DNA of 64,000 nt, taken from Myxococcales bacterium. Its GTDB lineage: Bacteria; Myxococcota; Myxococcia; Myxococcales; Anaeromyxobacteraceae. Of this stretch, positions 25,170 through 34,496 are shown piece by piece. Each line of letters starts with the position of its first letter. Position 1 is the stretch's first letter. The notes below the pieces were generated by a model. It saw only the letters and a program-made list of their open reading frames with translations. It did not search any database and was not told where the DNA came from. The position numbers and the translations under genes were made by a program. The DNA is taken from contig JAJZQX010000004.1 of assembly GCA_021806645.1 (NCBI GenBank), positions 248,001 through 312,000 on the forward strand, read 5' to 3'.

Positions 25170-27734
25170 TCAGTGGTGAATGGTCCTGGCCAGGTTCAGG
25201 CTCCCTGGGACGATGTTCGGCTCTCCGATGGGTGTCGTGCCGGAGATTGGCTGCGTCGTCAGCTGGAACGTGCCCGTGAGGACGTCGTCTCCGGCGGCCA
25301 GGAACCGCTGGAATCTGGTCCCAGCCCAGGTCGTCGGCGCATCGGTCTGCATGCAGCGGCGCAGCTCCGCATCGTACTGGCATCAGATCGACGCACCCTC
25401 CGACGTCTTGGTCCAGGCGTCCTCGACCAGGTACTCGAAGCTCGACCCATTCCAAGGCAACAGGTAGGTGCGCGCCGGCATGCTCGCCGGTCGCCCGAAG
25501 TAGATGGCCACCAGGCCGGGCGCACCCGCTGCCGCCGGTGGCACCACCACCTGGGTCGGGCCGACCTGCTGCGCGGGGGAGCTGTCCCAACCCTGTGCCT
25601 GGTTGTAGGCGAAGCTCGTGAGGCCTCCCTGGCCGACGATGGGCACGTCCGTCACCGGCGTCTGGGCGTGCGGCGGCGATGTCCCGCATCCGGCGCCGGC
25701 CGAACCGCCAAGGAACAGCACTGGGGTCGCTCCGCCGCACGTCGGCGCGCTCGTGCAGACAGTCCGGCTCGGCGTGTAGCTCCGAGTGCCCAGCGAAGCT
25801 CCGGAGGTCCCGACCCAGGACTCCCGGGCCGTCCATCCGTCGGGAACGGTCGGCAGGGTCAGCGCCACGGGTACCGGCGCCGGGTTCGAGACGAGGAACC
25901 GCACGAGCCGGACCCGCTCCTCGGGAAGGAAGGACACGAGGTTGACGTTGAACAGGCTGGCGTACAGTCCGCTCGCGATCGTGTACGGGTACGTGCTCTT
26001 GGGGTCGTTCTTGAACTGGTAGCTCCCGTCCTCCACGGCCGCAACGGGGTCGCCGATGAGGTGGAAGTCGAACGACACGAGCACCGCGCTCGTGGAGTTG
26101 CCAGCCACGTCGGAGATGGTGACGGTCACGGAGACCTTTGCTGGACCTGCCAGCGCCGCAAGCCCGGGCACCAGGGCTGCACTCAGGGGCAGATCCCAGT
26201 ACTGGCGGCCAGGATCGATGCGCGGGCTCGCCCAGAGCGCTCCCGACGCAGGCGCACCGCTGCACGTCGGGCAGTCAAAGGCGATGGAGTAGGTGGCTTG
26301 CGCGATTGGCGCGTCCACGCCTTCGACGTAAGCGTTCCAGAACTGGAGCACCGGGATGTTGCCGACGTTTCCTCCGCCAAGGTCCTCGAGCTCCGCCTGT
26401 GTCGGCGGCGCGGTCCACCCGAGTCGGGCGGGTGTCTTGTATACGGCGCCCCCAGCCGCCGGGATCCTGATCGGCCCCGTGCCAGCGAGGCGGTAACGTG
26501 CCGGCGTCACGGCCAGGCCCGAGGGATCCGCCGCCAGGGTCATGCCGCGCTCGTCCCAGTACCCACTCCCATCGGCGGCGTAGCCGATGGCAGGGCCCAC
26601 AACGTCGGAGATCACGACGGCTGTGAGCTCGTACGGCGCTCCGACGTAGCGACCCGAATTCGGAACCGCCCTGGTCTGGTCCTCGGACCAGGCCGTGATG
26701 ACGTTGGGGCCCGGCGCCAGCGGCAGATCGAGCGACCAGGTCCCATCAACCTGCTGCGAGGCCTGGACCGGTAGCCCGCTGCCGACGGTGGCCAGCACCC
26801 GACCGACGCCGCTCTGTCCATCGGTCGCCGCCACCACCAGGTGGACGCTCGAGTGCGCGACGGCCTCGGGCGGCAGGGTCACCCAGGCCACGAGCGGCGG
26901 GGTGTGATCGACGACGGAGCTGAGGTCTCCGCTCGGTGGCTCCGCGAAGAGGTCGGAGGCGTCCTGAACCATGGAGGCGTAGACCTTCGCGGCGAGGAGG
27001 TCGGTCTCGGTGATCCCGCTCAGGTTCCTGGACCCCCGGATCCAGGTGTCGAGCGCCTTGGCGAGCGGGAGGCGAAGGCTCTGGGCGTCGAGGGGCACGG
27101 GCTGTGCGCCCTCCACGATGAGCTGGACTCCGCCCGCGCCGCGTCCGTCGAGGATGGCGTCGGCGTCAAGGTCGGCGCCGAACAGCTTGAGCAGCGAGCC
27201 CGCGGTCTGCCCTGGCGCCCCGGGTGAGTACCCGGCCTGGGCGCTGAGGTCGCGAGCCAGCTGGTGCAGCGCCACGTCGAAGATTCCGGCCAGCGCGGCC
27301 GGGTCGAGCGACCTGCTCGCCGTCGAGAGCGAGCTGGGTTCCACGGCGCGGAACGCGGTGCTCGCCCACACCGTGGATGGCGCGATGTGCGAAGCCAGCA
27401 ACGGATCGCGTTGGCCCAGCGCCTCCCGGATGGTCGTCGCCCTCGGGTGGCCCGGATGGAGCCCTCGGGCGGTCGCCAGCGCCGCGTGGTCCGCCAGGGT
27501 CGTCAGCATGGTCACGGGTACCGGCCCGGTCGCGCCCCCCGGCGACGTTGAGAGGTAGGAGGTGAGGACCGCGTCCACAGGCCATGGCGAGGACGTGGGC
27601 ACCGCACCGGGCGCCACGGTCAGGGTTGGATCCAGGTACGACGCGCCAGCGCCCGAGACCACGATCTGGATCGGCCCGGAGTAGGGCAGCAGCTTGACGG
27701 TCGCCAGCCCTTTGCTGTCCGTCGGACCTCCGAC
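25170..27734 (-). pseudogene. Large secreted or surface protein, truncated by IS21 and with an in-frame TGA
   Basis: The frame enters from the left end of the IS21 element (codons for LHVGGPTDSKGLATVKLLPY near 27730-27680) with no start codon or signal peptide, so the 5' part is lost. It then runs about 780 residues rich in Thr, Ser, Val and Gly, with Ig-like motifs (DHTPPLVAWVTLP, TVTISDVAGNSTSAV). A TGA at 25383-25385 interrupts it, and the same frame continues for 71 more codons (CQYDAELRRCMQTD to LARTIHH). I read it as a decaying extracellular protein. The segment from 27662 could be a short expressed form. The family is not recognised. Confidence 0.75.
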
Positions 27735-27786
27735 GTGGAGACGATCGTCAGGAACCGCGGCGATCCGATCGCGGCCAGCGCGATCG
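27735..27786 (+). repeat. IS21 terminal inverted repeat, left
   Basis: It begins GTGGAGACGATCG and includes GAACCGCGG and CCGATCG blocks shared with the right end (about 30945-30995, reversed). Confidence 0.75.
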
Positions 27787-27803
27787 CGGGGTGACGAGAG
27801 GAC

Positions 27804-27821
27804 GCCGGCCGGAAGGCCGGC
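27804..27821 (-). terminator. Hairpin after istB
   Basis: GCCGGCC (27804-27810) and GGCCGGC (27815-27821) form a perfect stem around GGAA, 16 bases after the istB stop. It is followed on the minus strand by GTCCTCTC. A likely terminator. Confidence 0.5.
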
Positions 27822-27836
27822 GCCGTCGTTTGAGGG

Positions 27837-28622
27837 CTACTCGGTGTCCTGATCGGAGCGCTTGGATTTGCCGGTGATGCGGACGAGCAGGCTCTTGTGG
27901 ACGAGGCGGTCTGCGATGGCGACCGCGGCGGCGGAGTTGTGGAAGAGCTTGCCCCAGTCCTTGAACGGTAGGTTCGTGGTGACGATGGTGGAGCCGCGCT
28001 GATAGCGGCGGTTGAAGACCTGGTAGAGCAGGTCGGCGCCGCGGGCGTCGAAGCTGAGGTAGCCGAGCTCGTCGATGAGGAGGAGGTCGGGCGAGGTCCA
28101 GGCGAGCAGGCGGCGGTGGAGGGTGTTGCGGGCCTGCCTAGCGACGAGGTCGTTGACCAGGTCGGCGGCGAGGACGAAGCGGACGCGGTAGCCGCGGAGG
28201 CAGGCGAGCTGGCCGATGGCGTTGGCGAGGTGGGTCTTGCCGACGCCGGAGGGGCCGACGAAGACGCAGTTGGTCCGCTCGCGGACGAAGTCGAGGCTGG
28301 CGGCGCGCATGACGACATCGCGGTCGATCTGCTTGGGGTACTTGAAGTCGTAGGCGTCGAGGGTGGTGAGCGGGAAGATGCCGGACCGCTTCAGGGCGGT
28401 GCGAGCGCGCAGCTCGACCTGGACGCGGAGCTCCTCGCGCATGAGGTGGTCGAGGAGCGTGGTGGGCGGCTCGCTCCTGGCGATGACCTTCTGGGACGTC
28501 GGGCCGAGGAGATCGGCGGCGTGGTCGAGGCCGAGGGCGCGCAGGGTCTCCTCGAGGGAGAGCGCGCCGAGGTCACTCGAGATCTGGCTCGGCGGGCGCG
28601 GCGGGAGCATCGAAGAGGGCAT
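27837..28622 (-). CDS. istB: IS21 helper ATPase IstB
   Basis: A 261-residue DnaA/DnaC-like AAA+ ATPase. Walker A is GPSGVGKTHLANAIG and Walker B is LLLIDELGYLSFD; sensor-like TTNLPFKDWGKLF follows. IstB regulates target choice by the IstA transposase. It overlaps istA by 50 bases, as is common in IS21 elements. The length is normal, so it is probably functional. Confidence 0.95.
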   Translation of the reverse strand: MPSSMLPPRPPSQISSDLGALSLEETLRALGLDHAADLLGPTSQKVIARSEPPTTLLDHLMREELRVQVELRARTALKRSGIFPLTTLDAYDFKYPKQIDRDVVMRAASLDFVRERTNCVFVGPSGVGKTHLANAIGQLACLRGYRVRFVLAADLVNDLVARQARNTLHRRLLAWTSPDLLLIDELGYLSFDARGADLLYQVFNRRYQRGSTIVTTNLPFKDWGKLFHNSAAAVAIADRLVHKSLLVRITGKSKRSDQDTE

Positions 28623-30075
28623 CGTAGGTCTCCAGTTCGTGAGGTTGGACGTCGAAGGCGTCGGCGGTGGCGTTGCCGGTGACGATGGGCTCCGGGGGCT
28701 CAGCGAGGCCGCGGGCGAAGCGCGCCTGGTCGATACAGGTGCGGACGTAGCGGGCGCCGAAGGTGCGAGCGGCGAGCGCCCGGGCGATGCCCTCGGCGAG
28801 ATCGGCGGGGCCGTACAGGGCGAGCAGCCGCGTGAGCTTCTTCACCTCGTTCTCGAGGTCGATGCGGCGGCGGGCCACCTCCTGGAGGTAGACGCGGGCC
28901 TCGCCGGAGAGGGCGGCGATGCGGTCCTTGCGGCGGGGGCCGACGGCGCCCTTGCGCCGCTCGAGGAGCTTGGCGACGTGGGCCGGGTCCTCGACGTGGC
29001 GGTGGCGGTCCCAGCTGCGGGCGTGCGCGGCGACCTCGCCGCCGTCGAGCAGGACCCGCACCATGTCGTCGGTGGCGCGGACCACGACGGACTTGCCGAC
29101 CACCTCGGGCGGGACGGAATAGGTGTTGGCGTCGAGCCGGACGCGGGCCTCCTTAGAGACGATGGCCGGGATGAGCAGGTCGGCGTCGAAGGGCCGCTCG
29201 GGCAGCGCCCGGAGGCGGGCCCGCTCGACGAGGAGTCGATCGGCCGGGCGCTCGCGGGTGGTGGCGTGGAGGCGCTGGTTTGCGGTGTCGTCGCGCCACC
29301 TGGCCGCCTGCTCGCGCAGGTCGACGAGCGACGAGAAGGTGCGGCCGTAGAAGAAGGACTGGCGGAGGTACCGGATGTTCGACTCGACGCGCCCCTTGGC
29401 CTCCGGGTAGCGCACTGGCGCGGCGGTAGGCTCGAAGAGGTAGTGGCCGGCGAACGCCAGGAAGCGCGGGTTGAACTGTACGGTCGAGCCGACGTGGTGA
29501 AGGACGACGGACTTCAGGTTGTCGTAGAGGCAGCGCTTGGGGACGCCACCAAAGAACTCGAGGGCGCGGCGGTGCATGGCGAGGAAGGTCTCCATGCGCT
29601 GGTCGAGGCTGAAGTCGACGAACATCGCCCGCGACCAGGAGAGGACCATCACGAAGGCCGAGAGGGGCCGCTGGGCGCCGCCGACGCGGAGGTGGCCGAA
29701 GGAGCCCCAGTCGACCTGGGCCTGCTCGCCCGGCTCGACCTCGACGCGCAGGTAGACCTTGCGCGGCCTGGGCTGCCGGACCTTGGCGACGTACCGGCGC
29801 AGGACCGCGATGCTCTTGTCGTAGCCGCGCTCGCGCAACTCGGCGAGGAGTCGGGTGCCGGTGAGCTCGGGGTAGTCGGTGATCCGCTCGATGATGTAGG
29901 GCTTGAAGGGGTCGAGCGCGCTCGGTGGTGGGCCGGCGGGGGCCGGGGGTGCGTCTCCAAGTGTGCGCCGGACCGTGGAGTGGTGGACTCCGAAGCGCCG
30001 GGCGACCGTCTCGATGCACCAGCGATCGACGAGGACGAGTCGGCGCATCTGGGCGCGCATCTCGGGGGTGATCAC
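28573..30075 (-). CDS. istA: IS21 transposase IstA
   Basis: A 500-residue DDE transposase. It has an N-terminal helix-turn-helix (RRFGVHHSTVRRTLGD), an rve-type catalytic core (AQVDWGSFGHLRV with the first Asp, LYDNLKSVVL with the second, AKGRVESNIRYLR with the Glu) and a C-terminal beta-barrel-type segment (DANTYSVPPEVVG). The GTG at 30075 is chosen because it overlaps the preceding stop (GTGA) and gives the usual family length. It appears intact. Confidence 0.94.
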   Translation of the reverse strand: MITPEMRAQMRRLVLVDRWCIETVARRFGVHHSTVRRTLGDAPPAPAGPPPSALDPFKPYIIERITDYPELTGTRLLAELRERGYDKSIAVLRRYVAKVRQPRPRKVYLRVEVEPGEQAQVDWGSFGHLRVGGAQRPLSAFVMVLSWSRAMFVDFSLDQRMETFLAMHRRALEFFGGVPKRCLYDNLKSVVLHHVGSTVQFNPRFLAFAGHYLFEPTAAPVRYPEAKGRVESNIRYLRQSFFYGRTFSSLVDLREQAARWRDDTANQRLHATTRERPADRLLVERARLRALPERPFDADLLIPAIVSKEARVRLDANTYSVPPEVVGKSVVVRATDDMVRVLLDGGEVAAHARSWDRHRHVEDPAHVAKLLERRKGAVGPRRKDRIAALSGEARVYLQEVARRRIDLENEVKKLTRLLALYGPADLAEGIARALAARTFGARYVRTCIDQARFARGLAEPPEPIVTGNATADAFDVQPHELETYDALFDAPAAPAEPDLE

Positions 30076-30449
30076 TTGAGCCCCGTGGCGGCCAGGGTGA
30101 TGAGTCGGCGGGCCCGGCGGAAGTCCTCGACGCCGTCGAGGGTCCGATCGGCGAGCGGGGCCGACGCGGGCGAGACCCACTCGACGTCGATGAGGGGGCT
30201 CCCCAGGTCACCCAGGATGAGCGACCACCGCTCGGGATGGCGCTGGACGTCCTCGGCGTCCGCATCGAGCACAGCGCAGAGCGGGAGGCCGTACCAGGCC
30301 ACCAGCGCCTCCAGGAGCAGCCCCAGCGCCCGCGGCTCGTTGGGCAGGGCCGGGAGCCGGGCCTTCAAGGCCGCGCCGCAGCGGAACTCCGACAGCATGA
30401 GCCGCGTCGAGTCGCGGCGCGGCTCGATGGAGAGCCAGAGGGACGACAT
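30072..30449 (-). CDS. IS21 accessory protein, unknown function
   Basis: A 125-residue protein starting MSSLWLSIEPRRDSTRLML, with a leucine-rich stretch ALGLLLEALVAWYGLPLCAVLD. Its stop overlaps the istA start by GTGA, so it is translationally coupled to the transposase. No family recognised. Coupling and composition support a real gene carried by the element. Confidence 0.65.
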   Translation of the reverse strand: MSSLWLSIEPRRDSTRLMLSEFRCGAALKARLPALPNEPRALGLLLEALVAWYGLPLCAVLDADAEDVQRHPERWSLILGDLGSPLIDVEWVSPASAPLADRTLDGVEDFRRARRLITLAATGLK

Positions 30450-30831
30450 GAAGGACCACCTCCACGCGCCGTGACATCGGCGCGGAGGCGACCTGTACCG
30501 GGCAAGACCCTCGCCCGGAACCCTGATGCGTCACGCGGAAACGGCACCGAGCCCGATAGGCCCGAGCCCTGTCGGCGTGGTCGGCCTTGCCCTCGGCGCT
30601 CGCCTGGTGGCGCCGGCCGGCCTCCCGGACCTGCTCGCGGCGGGCGCCCTCCTTGCACGTCACCGAGCAGTACCGGTGGCCCCGATCACACGACCTGCAG
30701 ATCTGGAATTCAGCGCCGCAGCGCCGGCAGCACCGGTCCCGAAGCTCCTCCACCCGACCTCGCGGGCGGAAGAAGTCTCGACAGGCGACCTGAGCCGGAT
30801 CATCATCTCGACCGAGACGAAGCGGCTCCAC
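30208..30831 (-). CDS. Cys-rich zinc-ribbon-like protein of the IS21 element
   Basis: A GTG-initiated frame of 207 residues. Its first 100 residues carry paired cysteines (DRCCRRCGAEFQICRSCDRGHRYCSVTC) and a basic helix (EGARREQVREAGRRHQAS), like a zinc-ribbon DNA-binding protein. The last 80 residues overlap the 30072-30449 gene in another frame and look less protein-like, so the functional protein may effectively end near 30440. This Cys-rich unit followed by RVTHQGS recurs upstream of some IS21-type elements. Confidence 0.5.
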   Translation of the reverse strand: MEPLRLGRDDDPAQVACRDFFRPRGRVEELRDRCCRRCGAEFQICRSCDRGHRYCSVTCKEGARREQVREAGRRHQASAEGKADHADRARAYRARCRFRVTHQGSGRGSCPVQVASAPMSRRVEVVLHVVPLALHRAAPRLDAAHAVGVPLRRGLEGPAPGPAQRAAGAGAAPGGAGGLVRPPALRCARCGRRGRPAPSRAVVAHPG

Positions 30832-30995
30832 CCGCGGGGCGATCCGGCTGCCACCGGGTCGCCCGTCTCATTCCACCAGCCCACCGAGCGTCAGGCCGCC
30901 CAGCAGGGGTCGCCAGTTTCCAGCCACGGCCGGAACCCGCGCCCCCCCGCGCTCGCCACGATCGGCCTCCCGCGGTTCGCGGCGATCGTCTCCAC

Positions 30996-31497
30996 CGCAA
31001 GTGCCTCCATCCCCTATGAGACCGAGGTCGATGCGGCCCTGGCCGAGACCGCCGCTATCTACCCGGCTCCGAAGGCGCTCGTCGTCGCCGTGATCTCCGT
31101 TGAGAGCGGCTTTCGCCCAAGAGCAGCTTCTCCCGCTGGCGCGAAGGGGCTCATGCAGCTCATGCCGAGCGCGGCGCGGCGGACTGGCATCGACGGGCAG
31201 CACATCTTCGATCCGGCGCAGAACATCCTCGGCGGCGTGCGTTTACTCGCCGTCCTCCTCCGCCACTACGATGGTGACGTCGTCTCAGCGCTCGTGGCGT
31301 ACAACGCCCGGCCGCGGCGAGTCTTCTCGCCTGTCCCCCGCAACGGCGAGACTCCTCAGTTCGTCTGGAAGGTCTTGTCCCGGACGAGGTCGTTCGAGTT
31401 GATGCTGTCGACGCCACGATCGGACGAGAAGTCAACGCCCGAGAGCAAGGCCAGGCTGGGGCCGCACCGTCAGGTGTCCCTTCTATCTGAGCGGTGA
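30996..31497 (+). pseudogene. Lytic transglycosylase, N-terminus lost at the IS21 junction
   Basis: The reading frame comes straight out of the IS right end and continues as an SLT-type lysozyme-like domain. It has a catalytic Glu in VVAVISVESGF, SPAGAKGLMQLMPSAARRTG, FDPAQNILGGVRLL and VSALVAYNA, ending with GETPQFVWKVL. No start or signal peptide of its own remains, so the enzyme is beheaded although its domain is intact. The tail after about residue 130 is not conserved-looking. Confidence 0.8.
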
Positions 31498-31622
31498 ATG
31501 CGCTCGCCTCAGGAGATGCGCCAGGTCCTCGGCGATGCTCCGCGGGTCCTGGTGAAGCTCTCCTCTCGTTCGCACCGTACGGCCGGTAGGTGATGGATTC
31601 AGTGTGGCGCCAGAGGGTCCGG

Positions 31623-33860
31623 TCACCTCTGCGACGCCCTCGACAGGGCCGACCGGCGCTGGGGCTCGGCTCGCAGCATCCGGAGCCCATTGAACACGAC
31701 CAGGAGCGAGGCGCCCATGTCGGCCGCGATGGCGCCCCAGAGCGTCGCGACGCCGGCGAAGGCGAGCGCGGCGAAGAGCGCCTTCACGCCGAGCGAGAAC
31801 GCGACGTTCTGGCGCACGACGGAGAGCATCCGCCGCGAGTGCGCGACCAGCCACGGGAGCTTCGTGAGGTCGTCGGCCATGAGGGCGATGTCTGCGGTCT
31901 CGATGGCCGTGTCCGAGCCGGCGGCGCCCATCGCGATGCCGATGGTGGCCCGGGCCATTGCGGGAGCGTCGTTCACGCCATCGCCCACCATGGCGACGGT
32001 GCCGTGGCGCGCGACGAGGGCGTCCACGGCGGCGACCTTGTCCTCCGGGAGGAGTTCCGCCATCACCTCGTCGATGCCGAGTCCGGCGGCGATCCTGCGC
32101 GCGGTCTCCTCGTTGTCGCCGGTGAGCATCACCAGGGTCCCCACGCCAGCGCGCCTCAGCTGATGGAGCGCCTCCTTCGCCTCTGGCCGGATCGCGTCGG
32201 CGAGGGCGATGAGACCGCAAACGTGGTCCTCGCTCCCGATCGCCACCACCGTTCGGCCGCCGTCCGCGAGCTCTTCGGCCAGCGCGTGGACCTCCGGAGA
32301 TTCGGCGCCGCTCTCGTCGAGGACCCGGTGCGATCCGAGCCAGTACGGCCGGCCTCCGACGCTTCCGGTGACACCTCTCCCAGGGAGGGCCCGCACCCCG
32401 TCGGCGGGTGAGACTGCCACCCCCCGGGTCCTCGAATGGTCGAGGATCGCCTGCGCGATGGGATGCGTGCTGCGCGCCTCGAGCGCCGCCGCCCGGGCCA
32501 GCAGCTCGTCGTCGGAGTGGCCGTTCATCGCAACGACCTTCTCCACGCGCGGCCGCCCCAGGGTGAGGGTCCCCGTCTTGTCGAAGGCGATCGCGCCCAG
32601 CCGTGCGGGCACCTCCAGGTGCTCCCCTCCCTTCACCAGGACGCCGCCGCGTGCCGCCGCCGCGAGGGCGGAGACGACCGTGACCGGCGTGGAGATGACC
32701 AGCGCGCACGGGCAGGCGATGACCAGGAGCACGAGAGCGCGGTAGATCCAGCTGGACCAGTCCGCGCCGAGGAGCAGCGGTGGCCCCAGGAGCACCGCGG
32801 CGGCGGCGGCCATCACGGCCGGCGTGTAGTACGCGGCGAATCGATCCACCCACCGCTCGACCGAGGCCCGTCGACTCTGCGCCTCGTCGACCATTCGCAC
32901 GACGTGGGCGAGCGTGGTCTCCTGGGCAGGCTTCAGGTTCTCGGCCTCCAGCGCGCCATCGCCGTTGACGGTCCCTGCGAACACCAGCGCGCCGCGGACC
33001 TTCGTGGCGGGCGCGCTCTCCCCGGTGATGGCCGCCTCGTTCACCGCGGTCTCTCCCGCGAGGACCCGGCCGTCCAATGGAATCCGCTCGCCAGGATGGA
33101 CGACGAACACCGCGCCCACCGGCACGCGCTCGGGTGGGACCTCGGACTCGCTCCCGTCCGCAGCCTTCACCCGGGCCGTGACGGGGGAGAGGTCGAGCAG
33201 TGAGGCGATCGCGCGGCGCGCCCGGGCGGCGCTCCAGCTCTCCAGCGCCAGCGACGTGGCGAACAGGAACGAGACGGTCGCCGCTTCCAGCCAGTCCCCC
33301 AGACCGACGGCCCCCACCACCGCGATCGTCATGAGGAGGTTCATGTCCGGGCGCAAGCGCCGGACCGCGAGCACTGCCTTGGGGAGCACGACCCACAGGC
33401 CGAGCAGCACGGCCATGGCCTCCGAGGCGTGCGCCAGGGTCCGCTGACCTGCCCACGCCTCCAGGCCGAACCCCAGCGCGGTCAGCGCGCCGCTCGAGCT
33501 CGCGAACGCGGTGAGGCGAACGCGGCGCGTGTCCTCTGGGGCAGCGGCGGGCGTTCCGCCGATCCACACCTCGGCGCGCATGCCGGCCCTGTCCACCGCA
33601 TCGATGACCACCTCGGCGGGGACCTCCGCGCTGGCCACAACCATCCGCCCGTTGAGCACGTCGAAGGCGAGGTTCTCGGCCCCCCCCACGACAGGGCCCA
33701 CGGACGCCCTGAGGGCGGCGACCTCCTCGGCGCAGTCCAGTCCGAACACGCGAAACGTGGTGCGGCGGCCCACCACGGGCGGTCGGTCGGCCGCCACCTC
33801 GGCCGTGCATCCACCCTCCCGGCCGCAACCACAGCTCCGTTCCTCGCGCTCGACTCGCAT
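31623..33860 (-). CDS. zntA: Zn/Cd/Pb-exporting P-type ATPase
   Basis: A 745-residue P1B-type ATPase. It has a Cys-rich N-terminus (SCGCGREGGC), then a degenerate HMA-like domain with FGLDCAEE (one cysteine instead of CxxC). Later come the actuator TGES, the membrane ion site Cys383-Pro-Cys385 (VIACPCALVIST), phosphorylated Asp427 (DKTGTLT), the HP motif (STHPIAQA) and GDGVNDAPAM. The CPC motif and the divergent CadR/PbrR-like regulator point to Cd, Zn or Pb export. Its promoter is the MerR-type site at 33906-33929. Confidence 0.94.
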   Translation of the reverse strand: MRVEREERSCGCGREGGCTAEVAADRPPVVGRRTTFRVFGLDCAEEVAALRASVGPVVGGAENLAFDVLNGRMVVASAEVPAEVVIDAVDRAGMRAEVWIGGTPAAAPEDTRRVRLTAFASSSGALTALGFGLEAWAGQRTLAHASEAMAVLLGLWVVLPKAVLAVRRLRPDMNLLMTIAVVGAVGLGDWLEAATVSFLFATSLALESWSAARARRAIASLLDLSPVTARVKAADGSESEVPPERVPVGAVFVVHPGERIPLDGRVLAGETAVNEAAITGESAPATKVRGALVFAGTVNGDGALEAENLKPAQETTLAHVVRMVDEAQSRRASVERWVDRFAAYYTPAVMAAAAAVLLGPPLLLGADWSSWIYRALVLLVIACPCALVISTPVTVVSALAAAARGGVLVKGGEHLEVPARLGAIAFDKTGTLTLGRPRVEKVVAMNGHSDDELLARAAALEARSTHPIAQAILDHSRTRGVAVSPADGVRALPGRGVTGSVGGRPYWLGSHRVLDESGAESPEVHALAEELADGGRTVVAIGSEDHVCGLIALADAIRPEAKEALHQLRRAGVGTLVMLTGDNEETARRIAAGLGIDEVMAELLPEDKVAAVDALVARHGTVAMVGDGVNDAPAMARATIGIAMGAAGSDTAIETADIALMADDLTKLPWLVAHSRRMLSVVRQNVAFSLGVKALFAALAFAGVATLWGAIAADMGASLLVVFNGLRMLRAEPQRRSALSRASQR

Positions 33861-33905
33861 TCGGTTGTCTCTCCCCGGAAGCCCTCGGCTCTCGAGATAC
33901 CATCC

Positions 33906-33929
33906 ACCCTGTAGCGGCTACAGGGTCAA
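33906..33929 (-). promoter_or_regulatory. MerR-family operator and promoter between zntA and merR
   Basis: Arms ACCCTGTAGC and GCTACAGGGT surround a central G (33906-33926). On the minus strand TTGACC (33929-33924) is the -35 and GATGGT the -10, separated by 19 bp. This is the overlong spacer MerR regulators untwist. Location and symmetry match known pbr/cad/znt operators. Confidence 0.85.
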
Positions 33930-34022
33930 CACCCCTGGTCGCGCATAGCCACGCGATGAACTGAGACGGCGCCGGCGCTAGGATGGGAGGGAAGCGCGAG
34001 CCGCGCATGGAGGCGGGGCACG

Positions 34023-34496
34023 ATGCAGATCGGAGAACTGGCCAGGAGCACCGGCACGCAGGTCGAGACCATCCGCTTCTACGAACGCGAAGGGCTCCTT
34101 CCCGCGCCCTCCCGTTCGGCGGGCAACTACCGGGTGTACGGCGATGCTCACGTGGAGCGGCTGTCGTTCATCCGGCACTGCCGCAGCCTGGACATCGCCC
34201 TCGATGAGATCCGCGTCCTGCTGCGGTTCAAGGACGTGCCGTCCGAGAACTGCGAGGAGGTGAACGCCGTCCTCGACGCCCACATCGGGCACGTGGCGGC
34301 TCGGATCGGCGACCTGCGAAAGCTCGAGCGGCAGCTCCGGTCGCTTCGCAGGATGTGCCGGCAGGCGCAGGACGCCGCTCACTGCGGCATCCTCGCAGGG
34401 TTGAGCAAGCCTGCCCGGAGGACTGGGGCGACGCGGAGCGCCGTAGGCCATGTACGCGGCGCTCACGACGTCCGCGGGCGGGCGCGTCGAGGGTGA
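34023..34496 (+). CDS. CadR/PbrR-type MerR regulator
   Basis: A 157-residue MerR-family activator. Its N-terminal helix-turn-helix is IGELARSTGTQVETIRFYEREGLL, followed by the dimerisation helix. Metal ligands align with CadR/PbrR: Cys77 (ENCEEVN), Cys112 (RMCRQ) and Cys121 (AHCGIL). It is divergent from zntA across the dyad and should activate zntA with Cd, Pb or Zn. The C-terminal 25 residues after AGLSKPA are arginine-rich and unlike the family, perhaps because decay downstream has altered the stop. Confidence 0.92.
   Translation: MQIGELARSTGTQVETIRFYEREGLLPAPSRSAGNYRVYGDAHVERLSFIRHCRSLDIALDEIRVLLRFKDVPSENCEEVNAVLDAHIGHVAARIGDLRKLERQLRSLRRMCRQAQDAAHCGILAGLSKPARRTGATRSAVGHVRGAHDVRGRARRG

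Larger units (their letters stand above)
27735..30995 (-). mobile_element. IS21-family insertion element
   Basis: The 3.26-kb element is bounded by imperfect inverted repeats that both begin GTGGAGACGATCG (27735-27747, and reversed at 30983-30995). About 40 of 48 terminal bases match. It carries istA, istB and two upstream frames on the minus strand. Internal repeats containing GGGTCGCC (about 30856 and 30917) fit IS21 multiple end repeats. Flanks lack an obvious target duplication (CCGAC versus CGCAA), and each flank is a different broken gene, so an adjacent deletion or rearrangement is likely. Confidence 0.8.

Noticed and set aside
25383-25385. TGA as a selenocysteine codon
   Set aside because: The gene is already truncated by IS21, so ordinary decay is the simpler explanation; I could not see a convincing SECIS element.
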